A stretch of DNA of 34,820 nucleotides from Anaerolineae bacterium (GCA_026645945.1 JAPKMO010000040.1:1-34820), one strand, 5' to 3'; counted from the first letter of the stretch, positions 16,276 through 25,679 are shown. Numbers and translations are program-made. Notes: generated by a model from the letters alone, not told the origin.

Positions 16276-16518
16276 TCTGACACAAGTGACCTAACCGACA
16301 ACTCGGGTCATATGCAAGCCTGCCTCACCGTGCTGGTCATACAAATCCTTGAAGCGATAGAAACTGTTGCGCGAGTAACCCATCACCTTGCACGCTTCAC
16401 TCACGTTGCCCAGTTGCTCGGCCAGCTTTAGCAGTCCCAACTTGGTGGCGATGATCTTCTGTTCGTTCGTCATCTTGACACTCTCCCGTATCTTCAACAG
16501 TTTACATCGAGTGTCAGA
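16276..16518 (-). mobile_element. Internally deleted IS481-type insertion sequence remnant
   Basis: TCTGACAC (16276-16283) and its reverse complement GTGTCAGA (16511-16518) bound 243 bases that contain the 5' end of an IS481-type transposase gene on the minus strand. The element is far too short for an autonomous copy, so most of the transposase has been deleted, leaving a MITE-like form. No convincing target-site duplication is visible in the flanks. It lies just downstream of the Cmr operon and close to the point where GC-rich host sequence resumes. Confidence 0.6.
16291..16473 (-). pseudogene. IS481-family transposase, N-terminal fragment
   Basis: Starting at the ATG at 16473, the frame gives about 60 residues: MTNEQKIIATKLGLLKLAEQ then LGNVSEACKVMGYSRNSFYR and FKDLYDQHGEAGLH, the well-known helix-turn-helix N-terminus of IS481-type transposases. 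It then runs into MTRVVG and a stop at 16291. Full-length relatives are roughly 340-380 residues with a DDE catalytic domain, all missing here. Non-functional as a transposase; the remaining fragment could still bind the element ends. Confidence 0.8.
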
Positions 16519-16521
16519 TTA

Positions 16522-16623
16522 ATTCTCATCTATTTCACTAAGTCCTTGAGTTACATCAAAAACGCCCGGCGCTTTTTCGATACCCAGGAGATGCAGCGGC
16601 TCGGCTCGGCGCCCCCGCGTTAA
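16522..16623 (+). pseudogene. Possible orphaned 3' end of a host gene
   Basis: Directly after the IS relic, a plus-strand frame reads SYIKNARRFFDTQEMQRLGS then APPR and stop TAA at 16621-16623. Codons from 16561 are GC-rich like the flanking chromosome. The stop overlaps the minus-strand stop of the flavodoxin-like gene in a shared TTAA, the usual arrangement of tightly packed convergent genes. I infer that a plus-strand gene ended here and lost its front part to the island. The family is not recognisable from some 25 residues. Confidence 0.35.
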
Positions 16624-17387
16624 ACGAGGACATTCCCGGAGCGGGCGATCACGATTCGTTTGATGGGGCGCAGGTGTTTGAGGACGCGGAAAAACGGGAA
16701 GGCGATAAGCTCCTGGTTGGCGCGCCACTGCGTCAAAGGGCTGATGAACCCCTGCCGGGCGAGTTCGCCGCCGGCCTGCCCGTAAGCCCGGTAGACCTCG
16801 GCAACGCGGGGAAAAGCCGTTTGCCCCGGATGCTCCCGGTCGTAATCCAGCAGCGGCGTGGCGTTACGAACCAGCACGCCGGCCTGCCGCGCGTCCATAA
16901 AACGCGCGTAGGTGCGGAAGTAAGCGGTCACGTTCCGGTACGATTCGTCTTCCAAGTTGCTGCACGCCACCAGCGTGACGAACGGCTTCGACGAGATGGC
17001 CGGGTTGACATGGTGGTGAATCAGGCCGCTGGCCGTCAGCGACATGTTCTGGATGTTCATGGTCGAGTACAGCCGGTCAAGGAAAGTTTTGAACAGGCCG
17101 GACATATTCATCAGGTAAACCGGTGTGGCGAACACCAGCATGTCCGCCCCCGCCATCTTTTCAAAGATCATCGCCGCGTCATCGCGTTCATGATACAGAC
17201 ATTGCAGATGCGGCTCTTCATTCTGGCAGTGATAGCAGGATAAACAGCGATTGATTTTGAGCCTGCTGAGGGTGACGACTTCGCCGGTCGCCCCGGCGGC
17301 TAAAGCGCCTGAAAGAAGCCGGTCAATCAAAAAGCGCGTCCAGCCTTTGTCGCCCCGATGGCTGCCGTTGATGGCGAGAATGTGCAT
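16620..17387 (-). CDS. NAD(P)H-dependent FMN reductase-like flavoprotein with Cys motif
   Basis: A 255-residue flavodoxin-fold protein. ILAINGSHRGDKGWTRFLID is the FMN phosphate-binding start, and FATPVYLMNMSGLFKTFLDR is the second conserved block. Between them, Cys48-x2-Cys51-x2-Cys54-x8-Cys63 resembles the compact cysteine motif of iron-sulfur flavoproteins and related oxidoreductases, so a 4Fe-4S cluster is possible. The C-terminal ~90 residues are an extra helical region. Role probably electron transfer or quinone/metal reduction in the cytosol; substrate unknown. Starts at ATG 17387 and is divergent from the large GT-C gene. Confidence 0.8.
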   Translation of the reverse strand: MHILAINGSHRGDKGWTRFLIDRLLSGALAAGATGEVVTLSRLKINRCLSCYHCQNEEPHLQCLYHERDDAAMIFEKMAGADMLVFATPVYLMNMSGLFKTFLDRLYSTMNIQNMSLTASGLIHHHVNPAISSKPFVTLVACSNLEDESYRNVTAYFRTYARFMDARQAGVLVRNATPLLDYDREHPGQTAFPRVAEVYRAYGQAGGELARQGFISPLTQWRANQELIAFPFFRVLKHLRPIKRIVIARSGNVLV

Positions 17388-17492
17388 GAAAAACTTCCCT
17401 CTGTGCTGCGCTGTTTTTCTATACGTTGCCGGAAAACCGGGGTTGCGCTAACCTCATCGGTTTGGTGCTTCGTCAATCACAAAAAGGTTAAG

Positions 17493-19772
17493 TTGAAATC
17501 TGTCTTTCGACATCCGCTGCGTTTGATCTTGGCGGCCTATCTGGCGCTGGCGCTGGTGTACGCCTGGGCGACTCCGCCCTTTGAGGCGTCCGACGAGCTG
17601 TGGCACGTCGGTATGGTTCAGTATATCGCGGAGACGGGGCAACTGCCAGTGCAGGTCGTGGGCGAGTCCACGCCCTACGAGCAGGAAGGCAGCCAGCCGC
17701 CCCTGTATTATCTGCTGGCCGCCGCGCTGGTGAAGCCGCTCGACCGGGGCGACTTCGAGGCTGCGCGCCAACCCAACCCGCATGTGGTCGCCGGCGTTCC
17801 CGGTTATGTGGGCAGCAAAAATCTGGTGCTGCACGATTCGCCGCCGGCTGGCATGGCGCTGGCCGTGTATATGCTGCGGATGTTCAGCATCGCGCTGGGC
17901 GGCGTGACGGTGTGGGCGGTGTACCGGTCGGCAAAGTTTGTCACAGAGGGAACACGCTGGACACGTTACAGCGTGTCCCTACAAATTATTCCCCTGCTTG
18001 CCGCCGGGCTGACGGCTTTTAACCCGATGTTTCTGTTCATCAGCGCATCGGTGAACAACGATAATCTGGTGACGGCGCTCAACAGCCTGGTTATTTGGCT
18101 GATGCTGGTGATGCTAGCAGGCCCTCATCCCCATCCCCTCTCCCATGAGGAGAGGGGGGCAGATGCAGGTGGACTCACCCCTCGGCGCAGCCTGATGATA
18201 GCCGTTCTGATCGCGCTGGCTTCTTTGAGCAAACTCAGCGGACTGGTGCTGGTGCCGGTGGTGGCGCTGGCCGCGCTGTGGACGGCCTACCGGCGGCGCG
18301 ACTGGCGCGGGCTGGTAACGCTGGGCGCGCTGATGGCTGGCGTGTGGGCTGTGCTGGCCGGCTGGTGGTATGTGCGGAACTTCCAACTTTACGGCGAGCT
18401 GTTCGGCACCGGCACGATGGCCGCCGTCGCAGGAATGCGCGAGACGCCTTTCACTTTCCAGACGATGCTTGATGAATTTCAGGGTTTTCGTTTTGGCTAT
18501 TGGGGAGTGTTCGGCGCGTTTAATATCATGACTTTCCGCCCATTTTACGACGTGATGGACGCCCTGACGGCGCTGGCGCTGGCCGGGTTGGTCATTCACC
18601 TGTGGCGCGCGCGCCGCGACCGCGAACCGATCGCGCTGCTGCTGCTGCTCGGCCTGATTGTTGTCATTGGCGCGGCGGCGGTGATCGCCTGGACGGCGCA
18701 GACTTACGCTTCGCAGGGGCGGCTGCTGTTTCCCTACGCGGCGGCGATCTGCCCCCTGCTGGCGTTGGGGCTGGCGGAATTAACGCGGTGGCTGGGGCCG
18801 CGCCGCGCGGCGTTCCTGCCAGCGATGTTAACCACTGCGCTGGCGCTGTTTGCCTTGATTGTGCCGTTCGCCAGCATTGCTCCGGTTTATGTCGCGCCCG
18901 AACCGCTGGAGCGTCTGCCAGACTCGGCGCGGCCTGTATACGCGCGTTTTGGCGAGGTGGCACTCATCGGCTACGAAACGCCTGACCGCCGCTACGCGCC
19001 CGGCGACATGCTGCCCGTGACGGTTTACTGGCAGGTGTTGGAAAAAACCGACCGTGACCTGAGCCTGTACCTGCACGCTGTTCTGATGGACGGAAGCGTG
19101 ATCGGCAAGGTGGACAGCTACCCCGGCGGCGGTCGGCTGCGGACGACGACCTGGCAGCCGGGCGCGATTTACGCCGATGAATACGCGATTCCGCTGCCGC
19201 CTTTACCCCCTCAGGGAGAGGGGAGCAAAACGGCGCAGGCCGAAAACGGGCTGATGGCCTCTAAACTGCGGGTGCAGGTTGGCTGGTGGTTTTATCCGGC
19301 GGAAGATCATATCCCGGCGACGACGGCTGAAGGCCAGCCGATGAACGTCGTGATGCTCGATGCGGGCGGTTTTGCCGATGGTAGGGGCGAACTCGCGCCG
19401 GAAGGGCTGACCGCCGCCCAGACGGACTTCGGCGAAAAAATCCGGCTGCTGGGCTGGCGGCGGGATGAAACACGGCTGACGCTGTATTGGGAAGTCATCG
19501 CGCCGCCGGGGGCGGACTACACCGTTTTCGCGCAGTGGTTGGATGCCGCTAACGAAGTGGCTGCCCAGGGGGACGCGCCGCCGGATTTGCCGACGCGCTT
19601 CTGGCTGCCGGGGGAACGGTATGTCACGCGGCATATCTTCCCGTCCGGCGAAACGCTGGCCGCCGGGGATTACCGGCTGATGATCGGCTGGTATGACCCG
19701 CTCGGCGGTCAACGGCTGGCCGCCGGCACGCCAGATGATGCGCTGCTGCTGGAAACCCTCACGGTTCGGTAA
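17493..19772 (+). CDS. Large GT-C/DUF2142-like membrane protein with two beta-rich C-terminal modules
   Basis: A 759-residue membrane protein with about a dozen hydrophobic segments up to residue ~460. The first loop has FEASDELWH (Asp34-Glu35) and then YEQEGSQPPLYYLLAA, typical of GT39/DUF2142-type enzymes using lipid-linked sugars. Two soluble modules follow (about 475-605 and 635-759); the second (LYWEVIAPPGADYTVFAQWL ... DYRLMIGWYDPLGGQRL) is the same type as in the other glycosyltransferases here. The frame is open to an ATG at 17358, but that lies inside the divergent flavoprotein gene; TTG at 17493 with AAAGG 7 bases upstream is the better start. Three palindromic repeats lie in frame. 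Its 3' end overlaps the convergent gene by 14 bases. Confidence 0.75.
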   Translation: MKSVFRHPLRLILAAYLALALVYAWATPPFEASDELWHVGMVQYIAETGQLPVQVVGESTPYEQEGSQPPLYYLLAAALVKPLDRGDFEAARQPNPHVVAGVPGYVGSKNLVLHDSPPAGMALAVYMLRMFSIALGGVTVWAVYRSAKFVTEGTRWTRYSVSLQIIPLLAAGLTAFNPMFLFISASVNNDNLVTALNSLVIWLMLVMLAGPHPHPLSHEERGADAGGLTPRRSLMIAVLIALASLSKLSGLVLVPVVALAALWTAYRRRDWRGLVTLGALMAGVWAVLAGWWYVRNFQLYGELFGTGTMAAVAGMRETPFTFQTMLDEFQGFRFGYWGVFGAFNIMTFRPFYDVMDALTALALAGLVIHLWRARRDREPIALLLLLGLIVVIGAAAVIAWTAQTYASQGRLLFPYAAAICPLLALGLAELTRWLGPRRAAFLPAMLTTALALFALIVPFASIAPVYVAPEPLERLPDSARPVYARFGEVALIGYETPDRRYAPGDMLPVTVYWQVLEKTDRDLSLYLHAVLMDGSVIGKVDSYPGGGRLRTTTWQPGAIYADEYAIPLPPLPPQGEGSKTAQAENGLMASKLRVQVGWWFYPAEDHIPATTAEGQPMNVVMLDAGGFADGRGELAPEGLTAAQTDFGEKIRLLGWRRDETRLTLYWEVIAPPGADYTVFAQWLDAANEVAAQGDAPPDLPTRFWLPGERYVTRHIFPSGETLAAGDYRLMIGWYDPLGGQRLAAGTPDDALLLETLTVR
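17947..17980. repeat. Palindromic repeat inside the coding frame, copy type A
   Basis: AGGGAACACGCTG (17947-17959) pairs with CAGCGTGTCCCT (17969-17980): 12 bp with one bulged A, 9-base loop. It encodes residues of about 152-163 (TEGTRWTRYSVSLQ) between two membrane segments without breaking the frame. Confidence 0.6.
18122..18180. repeat. Palindromic repeat inside the coding frame, copy type B
   Basis: CCCCTCTCC (18135-18143) and GGAGAGGGG (18149-18157) form a perfect 9-bp stem around CATGA, flanked by CCCTCATCCCCAT and by GCAGGTGG. It is translated as GPHPHPLSHEERGADAGGLT in a loop between membrane segments. A related copy lies upstream of gyrA (32285-32340), with CCTCACCC, CCCTCTCC, GGGAGGGG and GCAGGTGG in the same order. 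Confidence 0.65.
19207..19223. repeat. Short palindrome inside the coding frame, type B-like
   Basis: CCCCTC (19207-19212), AGGGA loop, GAGGGG (19218-19223). It encodes the low-complexity stretch PPLPPQGEGS within the first C-terminal module. It looks like a shorter relative of the 18122 repeat. Confidence 0.45.
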
Positions 19773-21672
19773 GCGGAATATCCGCCCATACTCCGACTGC
19801 GTTTCCGGTTTCGTCTAACACGCTGGCGTTGACGAATCCGCCGTTTTTTAATGTATACAGGCCGACGCGCAGGATGGTCGTTTCCGGCGGCAGGGTGATG
19901 TCCGCCCAGGTGAGAAGCCGGTCGCCCGCGCACCAGAAGCGCCCCGGCCACAGGCTGTTATCGCGCTGGCCGATCTTTTCCCCGTTCGCGTCTAAAAAGT
20001 GGCCGAAGTAATGATAATCGGCCTCGACCGGCCCCGGCAGCCGCCATTCCAGAAGCATCCGGTCGGTCTGGAGGTGATAGCCGGTGAGCCGGATGCCGCT
20101 CTCAAAGCGCACAGGTTCGACCGCCGTCGGCGCCGGGCCGTTCCATTCCGGCGCGGCCTCGAAGACCATCATGCGGTAGCTGCCTTCGCCGGGGCGGAGC
20201 GGGAAAACCGTCTCCTTGTTCGCTCGATAAAGACTGCCGATGGGGTTGTCCGGCGCGTTGGGAGCGATCAGGACAGCAAGCGCGCCCGCCGGGAAAACCG
20301 CCGCGCCATCACCGGCCAGCGCGCGCACGCAGCGCGCCGAGTCGCGCAGCATCACCGGCCAGATGGCCGGCTCCTGATCGTAGAGGATTTCAAAACCGTC
20401 GCTGATGATCAGCACGTCGTCGTGCTGCGCCAGCGCCGCGCGCGCGTTCAGCAGGTAGTGCATGGGCGGGCCGAAGCCTTCCGGCGTGGCGGTCGAATCC
20501 AGATAGCGCAGCAGGCCGCGCCACCACAAACCCTGCGTTAGCAGCAGCACGCCAAATCCCGTCAGCAGCGCCATCCGGCTGTAGGGTTTGCCCGGCACGG
20601 CGCTCACCAGCCAGGCCAGGCCAACCCCCGCCAACAGGCACAGCGCCGGGATGCTGGCGACGAAATAGTGCGGGTAAACGCGCGTCCAGGTGATCGAAAA
20701 AACGGCCATCGGCAGCCCAACCCAGACGACCAGCAGGGGTACAAAGCGGCGGTAGGGCGGCCTCCAGATGGCGATCAGGCCGGTTACAACCAGACCGCCG
20801 ACCAGCAGCCACAGCTCCACCGGGGGCGGAACGTTCGCCAGCAGATGGGCGGTCTGCTGCGGGGCGACCCAGGTTTCCAGCCCCAGGCCAGTGGCGAGGC
20901 GAGCGTTAAAAATCAACGCATCGGGTGTGGGCATGAGGTTTTCGCCGGAGCGGGCGACGGCGTTGGCGATGCGGTTGGGGGCCTGTTGCAGTGTGGATGA
21001 CAGGCCGAGCAAAAACGGCACCAGCGTCATTCCCGCCAGAGCGAGGCTGAAAAACAGCGCCCGCGCCGAGAGCGCCTTGCGCCCCATCCACAGGCAGACC
21101 AGATACAGCGGCAGCAGCGCCCAGGCCGCGAAGTGAATCTGGACGGCGAACATCAAAACCGGCAGGCAGGCGGCTTGCGCCCAGCGTTTGTTTTCGCCAA
21201 AACCGTACAGTCCCAGGGCGACCGCCAGCAGCAGAAAGGGCGTATGGAAATCCTGCGCCCAGATTTTACGGCTGTAGAGGATGGCCCAGGGGTTGAGAGC
21301 GTAGGCCAGCCCGGCGGCCAGCGCCGCCACACGCCCCAAATAGCGGTGCGCCATCCACCACAGCAGGCCGACGCCGGCTGCGTTCAGCGCGGCAATAAAC
21401 AGCGTGGCGACCTGAGGACTGGACGAGATCAGATAGGGGACGGCCAGCACGTAAACGCTGATGGGCGGGTTCGGCACGCCGACGGAAGACGGAATGCCGG
21501 TGAGCGGGAAATCGCCGCCGGCCAGCCAGTCCTGCGCCATCAACGACAGCATGGCTTCGTCGTGCAAAAATTCGATGATTCCGGGTTCGCCTAGGCGCAT
21601 CAGGGCGGCGACCAGCAGTACCAGCGCCAGCAGCAGCCCATCGCGGCGGGTTATGCGGTTTACGGCGAGCAT
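19759..21672 (-). CDS. GT39-like membrane glycosyltransferase
   Basis: A 637-residue integral membrane protein. Helix at 12-27, then the acidic motif FLHDEAM (Asp38-Glu39), NPPISVYVLAVPYLIS and the long run of hydrophobic segments to about residue 400 are the GT39/PMT_2 layout. The extracytoplasmic C-terminal part includes MLLEWRLPGPVEADYHYFGH and ILRVGLYTLKNGG, the module shared with its neighbours. It should transfer a sugar from a polyprenyl-phosphate donor at the outer membrane face; acceptor unknown. Start ATG 21672 lies 13 bases inside the end of the upstream gene, so translation is likely coupled. It is the last gene of the HIT-thiolase-PTPS operon and overlaps the convergent GT-C gene at the 3' end. 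Confidence 0.8.
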   Translation of the reverse strand: MLAVNRITRRDGLLLALVLLVAALMRLGEPGIIEFLHDEAMLSLMAQDWLAGGDFPLTGIPSSVGVPNPPISVYVLAVPYLISSSPQVATLFIAALNAAGVGLLWWMAHRYLGRVAALAAGLAYALNPWAILYSRKIWAQDFHTPFLLLAVALGLYGFGENKRWAQAACLPVLMFAVQIHFAAWALLPLYLVCLWMGRKALSARALFFSLALAGMTLVPFLLGLSSTLQQAPNRIANAVARSGENLMPTPDALIFNARLATGLGLETWVAPQQTAHLLANVPPPVELWLLVGGLVVTGLIAIWRPPYRRFVPLLVVWVGLPMAVFSITWTRVYPHYFVASIPALCLLAGVGLAWLVSAVPGKPYSRMALLTGFGVLLLTQGLWWRGLLRYLDSTATPEGFGPPMHYLLNARAALAQHDDVLIISDGFEILYDQEPAIWPVMLRDSARCVRALAGDGAAVFPAGALAVLIAPNAPDNPIGSLYRANKETVFPLRPGEGSYRMMVFEAAPEWNGPAPTAVEPVRFESGIRLTGYHLQTDRMLLEWRLPGPVEADYHYFGHFLDANGEKIGQRDNSLWPGRFWCAGDRLLTWADITLPPETTILRVGLYTLKNGGFVNASVLDETGNAVGVWADIPLTEP

Positions 21673-24419
21673 GTATCCTCGTTTAAGGGCAGAATGACGC
21701 GGTTATCCGGCACGGGCTGGCCGTTCTGCGTGATCGTCAGCCGCCGGTCGGGCGTGTACAGGCCGACCGCAACCGATTCAATGGCTTCATCCCAGGGCAG
21801 GCTGTGGTGGGCCAGCAAATTCTGACCTGGCAGCCATAAGGAAGATGGGTAATCTGCGCCTAACGGTGGGGTGTCGTTCTGGACGATCTGCTGGCCGTTT
21901 GCATCCAGGCCGTGTACGAAGGTGGTCACGTCCTGCCCCGCTGGTTGGCGCACCAACCAGCCAAGCCGGATATGCAGGCGGTCGCCGTCGCGTGTCACCC
22001 CGGCGCAGGCCAGCTCAAGCGTTTCATCGAAGCGGTAGCCCAGCGCCGACGGCAGCGTATCGCCGCGCCCCTGGATGCGTATCAGCGGTTCGAGTATGAT
22101 CCGGTCGCTCCCATCCGGCAGGTGCAGCGGCTCGTTGGTGGCGGCATCAAACATCTGCACGCTGATGCGCCCGGCGTAGGGCGGCGCGTCCTGGAACACC
22201 CGCATGATATGAACATCCGAGGCGAAACGGTCAGGCGTGTAGCCGATGGTATTGCCGCCGCCAGGGAAAAACGGTTCACTGGCCGCCCATGCCGCCGTCT
22301 GCGACAGGTTCACAAGCTGCACCACCGGGCGGTATTCGCGTTCGATTTCCTGCTGCGCCCGCCAGTACAGCGTCACGGCCAGCAGGTCACCGGGCGCGGC
22401 GGTCGTCTGTTCCAGCGTGTAACCGAGCAGTTCAAAGGTATTGCCAAACGAAACATGTACCGGCGTCTGCATGTAAACCGGGCTGTCCGGCGGCGAGCGG
22501 TGGCGAAACCACAGCGTTTGCGGCGTGATGTAGACCGTATTCACCAGCGCAAAAATGACTACCCCGGCCAGTACAGCGGCGGCGGGACGCGGTGGGAGCG
22601 AATCGTCTTCAGCGGTGATTTTCCGGTCTGCGGCGCTTTGGGGGCGGCGGCCTGTTATCGCCAGCAGGGCAGAAAGACCCAGGCTCGCCAGCGTGACCAG
22701 CGCGCCAAGCATTTGCGCCGCCGTGCCGGTGTAGGTCAGCGTGATGATATGCTCGCCTTCCGGCACGTCTATGGTGATCTGGCCGAGTTCCGTCTCCGGG
22801 TACACTTCGACCGGCTGGCCGTTGAGCGTGGCCGTCCAGCCGGGGAAATAAAACTGCCGGAAGCGCACCGGTCGCGCGCTGGCGACCGTCACTCGTACTG
22901 AGGACGAGTCTATCTGCTCGACCTGTAATTCCGGCCACTGGCGGATCATGTCCAGCCGGTTGACGACGATTCGCAGCGGGTCAGTGATGTATTCCTCCGG
23001 CTCGACCGCTGGGTCCCAGCCGGGTTTTTCGCCCCATATGGGGTTAAATTCATCGTAGCTGGTCGTCCCCCAGTTGTGTTCAACCGTTTCCATGCGGATT
23101 TCGTCCAGCGCCGACAGATTTTCCCAGTTGACGAATCGCTGGTTGGGGTACACCAGTGGCAGCGCCGAAACCAGCGCTAGCGCCAGCGCTGCGCCCAACC
23201 CGACCAGCCGCCAGCGCACGGGCAGCAGCAGCAAACTCGCGCCGCCGGCCAGGGCGATGAACACCGCGCCGACGCGCAGCAGCCGCGCCGGGAAGCGCAG
23301 TTGGGCCAGGAACGGAATCCGTTCCCACAGCGGCAGCGAAATTTCCAGCAGCATGAGCGTATTAAACGCCAGCGCCAGCGCCAGCAGCGCCGCGACCGTA
23401 TAACGCCGCTGGCGTACCAGTGCCAGCAGACCGAGCGCGCCCAGCACACCGTTGAGCAGGCCGAAAGTGGTCGGCAGTTCAAAACGCAGGTCGGTTAAGT
23501 CCATCGGCGCGGGCTGACTGAATAACTCGCCGGGCTGCAAAAAGTTGCTGATGAGGTAGGGGATAACATCCGGCGCGTCCTCAGCCGCCTGGATGTAACG
23601 CAGTTCGGCGGCCATCGGCAGCAGGAAGATAGCCGCCAGACCGGCGCCCAAAATCAGCCCGCCAAAAACCGCCGCCAGACGGCGCGGCAGAGTCTTTCTG
23701 TCTCGCCAGCCGTACAGCACCGGCAGCAGCAGCGCCGCCGGGGCGATAAACAGCCCGGCCACCAGCGTCACCGGCTGGTGAGTCAGCACCATGCCGGCCA
23801 GCGGCAGGCCGACCGCCAGCAGGCTGCGCCGGGTGGGAAACCGCGCCGCCGTGGCCAGCCCCCAGAACACCCAGGGGACGAATGCGGCGGACATCATTTG
23901 CGGCAGGCTGCCCTGATGCCAGATTTCGTATAGGCGCGAGGGCGCGTAGGCCCACAACATGGCCGCCAGAAGCGCGCCATAACCGGGCAGGAAACGCCGT
24001 GCTAGCGCATACGTGCCAACGCTACCGAGCATCCAAGCCAGCGCGCTGACCAGTGTGAATGCCAGCGGAATCGGTATACCCAGCAGTCCTAATATGCCGC
24101 CCAGGTGAAAAACGCCGGGCGGATAAAAGTTAAAAACCGGGTAGCCGTAACCCAGATGAAACCAGGGAACCCAGCGCGGCCACAGGTTTCCGGTCTGGAG
24201 CAGGCTGGTCATGGCGAAGATGCGGTGGACGTGTAGGGGCGCATCCGCCGATTTAATCACGCCGTCGCCGAAGGTCGGGATGATGCCGATCAACGGCAAA
24301 ACTGCCGCGACCAGATAACCGGGGTCGAGCCGGGAGAAGAAAGCCAGGCGCATGGTGCGGGATGGGTGAGGGGCGGGGTGGTTTACCGCCTCTGACGAGT
24401 CCCCGACAAAATCGGTCAC
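21660..24419 (-). CDS. PTPS-related domain membrane protein with C-terminal beta-rich modules
   Basis: A 919-residue membrane protein. [19 protein letters not shown] followed by [20 protein letters not shown] is the signature of the '6-pyruvoyl-tetrahydropterin synthase-related' membrane family (PF10131-type), which despite its name resembles GT-C/YfhO-like glycosyl transfer proteins. Hydrophobic segments continue to about residue 410. Then [19 protein letters not shown] is a YfhO-like external domain, a further helix pair lies around 560-620, and two beta-rich modules close the protein. The start is GTG at 24419, overlapping the thiolase stop (GTGA), with GGTGGAG 6 bases upstream; an internal ATG (residue 23) lacks such a site. 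Probably acts in cell-envelope polysaccharide or glycolipid assembly. Confidence 0.8.
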   Translation of the reverse strand: MTDFVGDSSEAVNHPAPHPSRTMRLAFFSRLDPGYLVAAVLPLIGIIPTFGDGVIKSADAPLHVHRIFAMTSLLQTGNLWPRWVPWFHLGYGYPVFNFYPPGVFHLGGILGLLGIPIPLAFTLVSALAWMLGSVGTYALARRFLPGYGALLAAMLWAYAPSRLYEIWHQGSLPQMMSAAFVPWVFWGLATAARFPTRRSLLAVGLPLAGMVLTHQPVTLVAGLFIAPAALLLPVLYGWRDRKTLPRRLAAVFGGLILGAGLAAIFLLPMAAELRYIQAAEDAPDVIPYLISNFLQPGELFSQPAPMDLTDLRFELPTTFGLLNGVLGALGLLALVRQRRYTVAALLALALAFNTLMLLEISLPLWERIPFLAQLRFPARLLRVGAVFIALAGGASLLLLPVRWRLVGLGAALALALVSALPLVYPNQRFVNWENLSALDEIRMETVEHNWGTTSYDEFNPIWGEKPGWDPAVEPEEYITDPLRIVVNRLDMIRQWPELQVEQIDSSSVRVTVASARPVRFRQFYFPGWTATLNGQPVEVYPETELGQITIDVPEGEHIITLTYTGTAAQMLGALVTLASLGLSALLAITGRRPQSAADRKITAEDDSLPPRPAAAVLAGVVIFALVNTVYITPQTLWFRHRSPPDSPVYMQTPVHVSFGNTFELLGYTLEQTTAAPGDLLAVTLYWRAQQEIEREYRPVVQLVNLSQTAAWAASEPFFPGGGNTIGYTPDRFASDVHIMRVFQDAPPYAGRISVQMFDAATNEPLHLPDGSDRIILEPLIRIQGRGDTLPSALGYRFDETLELACAGVTRDGDRLHIRLGWLVRQPAGQDVTTFVHGLDANGQQIVQNDTPPLGADYPSSLWLPGQNLLAHHSLPWDEAIESVAVGLYTPDRRLTITQNGQPVPDNRVILPLNEDTCSP

Positions 24420-25630
24420 TCGATCTCCACCGCCAGCGCGACCGCTTCCGAACCGCCCAGGCAGAGCGACGCCACGCCGCGCCTGAGGCCGCGCGCTTTG
24501 AGGGCATGGATTAAAGTCGTCAGCACACGCGCGCCGCTGGCCCCGATGGGGTGGCCGAGCGCAATCGCGCCGCCGTTCACGTTCAGTTTTTCCACCGGCA
24601 GTTGATGGCCGTCGCGCGCCAGGCCGCGTATATCGGCCAGCACCTGGGCGGCAAACGCCTCGTTGATCTCGAACAGATCAACATCCTCCATCGTCCAGCC
24701 GGCGCGTTCCAAGACGATGGGGATGGCCTTCACCGGCGCGTAAAACAGCCAGGCGGGGTCAACGGCCGCCTGCCCATAGGCGACCACGCGCGCCACCGGC
24801 TGGTGGTCGTGCCGTTCGGCGTAGGCGCGGCTGCTGACCACCACTGCCGATGCGCCGTCGTTCATGCCCGGCGCGTTGCCGGCGGTGACGCGGCCATCGG
24901 TTTCAAAGGCCGGTTTGAGCTTCGCCAGCGCATCCAGCGAGGTATCTGCCCGAATCGGCTCATCCTGGTCAACGATCACATCACCCTTGCGTCCTGGGAT
25001 GGTAATCGGCATGATTTCGGCCTTAAAACTGCCGGCTTCGGTGGCCTGGGCGGCGAGCCGGTGGCTGCGAAGCGCGAACTCGTCCATCTCCTCGCGGCTG
25101 ACCTCAAACTGCCGGGCGATGAACTCCGCCGCGCTGCCCATGCTCCAGTTACACAGCGAACACCACAGCCCATCGTGGCGCAAGGCATCAACCATCTGGA
25201 CATCGCCGTATTTATTGCCCTGGCGTAAGGACGGCAGCAGGTAGGGTGCGTTGCTCATGCTTTCCACGCCGCCAGCAATGAACAGGTCGCCGTCTCCGGC
25301 TTTGATGGCGCTGGCCGACAGCATGACGGCTTTCAGGCCGCTGCCGCAGGCTTTGTTAATCAGCAGCCCGCCGACGTGATCCGGTACGCCCGCGCCGATG
25401 CTGATCTGGCGGGGCAGCGCCTGGCCGACGCCCGCGCTGACAACGTTACCCATGATGACCTCATCCACGTCAGCCGGATTGATGCCGCTGCGCTCGACAG
25501 CGGCTTTTACCACCGCGCGTCCCAGTTCGGCGGCGCTGAGCGGCGCAAACGCCCCCAGGAACTTGCCGCTGGGCGTGCGGACGCTGGTCAGGATGACCGC
25601 TTCACGTTCATTTTTACCGTTGGTGGACAT
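24416..25630 (-). CDS. Thiolase, acetyl-CoA C-acetyltransferase type
   Basis: A 404-residue cytosolic thiolase, joining or splitting acyl-CoA thioesters. Catalytic residues are visible: Cys95 ([11 protein letters not shown]), His360 ([16 protein letters not shown]) and Cys390 (SLCLGG). Asn-Glu-Ala-Phe (EINEAFA, 322-327) is also conserved. The motif after the second Cys is GGSEAVAL rather than the common GGGxGxAL, a mild variant. Length and domains are those of biosynthetic/degradative two-carbon thiolases. It follows the HIT gene by 49 bases and overlaps the PTPS-related gene by 4 bases, an odd metabolic partner for envelope genes, so co-transcription may be only positional. Confidence 0.93.
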   Translation of the reverse strand: MSTNGKNEREAVILTSVRTPSGKFLGAFAPLSAAELGRAVVKAAVERSGINPADVDEVIMGNVVSAGVGQALPRQISIGAGVPDHVGGLLINKACGSGLKAVMLSASAIKAGDGDLFIAGGVESMSNAPYLLPSLRQGNKYGDVQMVDALRHDGLWCSLCNWSMGSAAEFIARQFEVSREEMDEFALRSHRLAAQATEAGSFKAEIMPITIPGRKGDVIVDQDEPIRADTSLDALAKLKPAFETDGRVTAGNAPGMNDGASAVVVSSRAYAERHDHQPVARVVAYGQAAVDPAWLFYAPVKAIPIVLERAGWTMEDVDLFEINEAFAAQVLADIRGLARDGHQLPVEKLNVNGGAIALGHPIGASGARVLTTLIHALKARGLRRGVASLCLGGSEAVALAVEIE

Positions 25631-25679
25631 AAAAATCTCTTTCTCTTCTTTCTCTAAGGATGATTTCCCGATGGTGCAG

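Noticed and set aside
16236-16620. Possible CRISPR array downstream of csx15
   Set aside because: No periodic repeats; the only repeated element is the 8-bp end pair of the IS relic.
16674-17243. 189-codon plus-strand frame
   Set aside because: Antisense to the flavoprotein gene, whose FMN and cysteine motifs are clear.
17358-17492. Upstream ATG as start of the large GT-C protein
   Set aside because: It lies within the divergent flavoprotein gene and gives a non-conserved leader before the first helix; TTG at 17493 has a good ribosome site.
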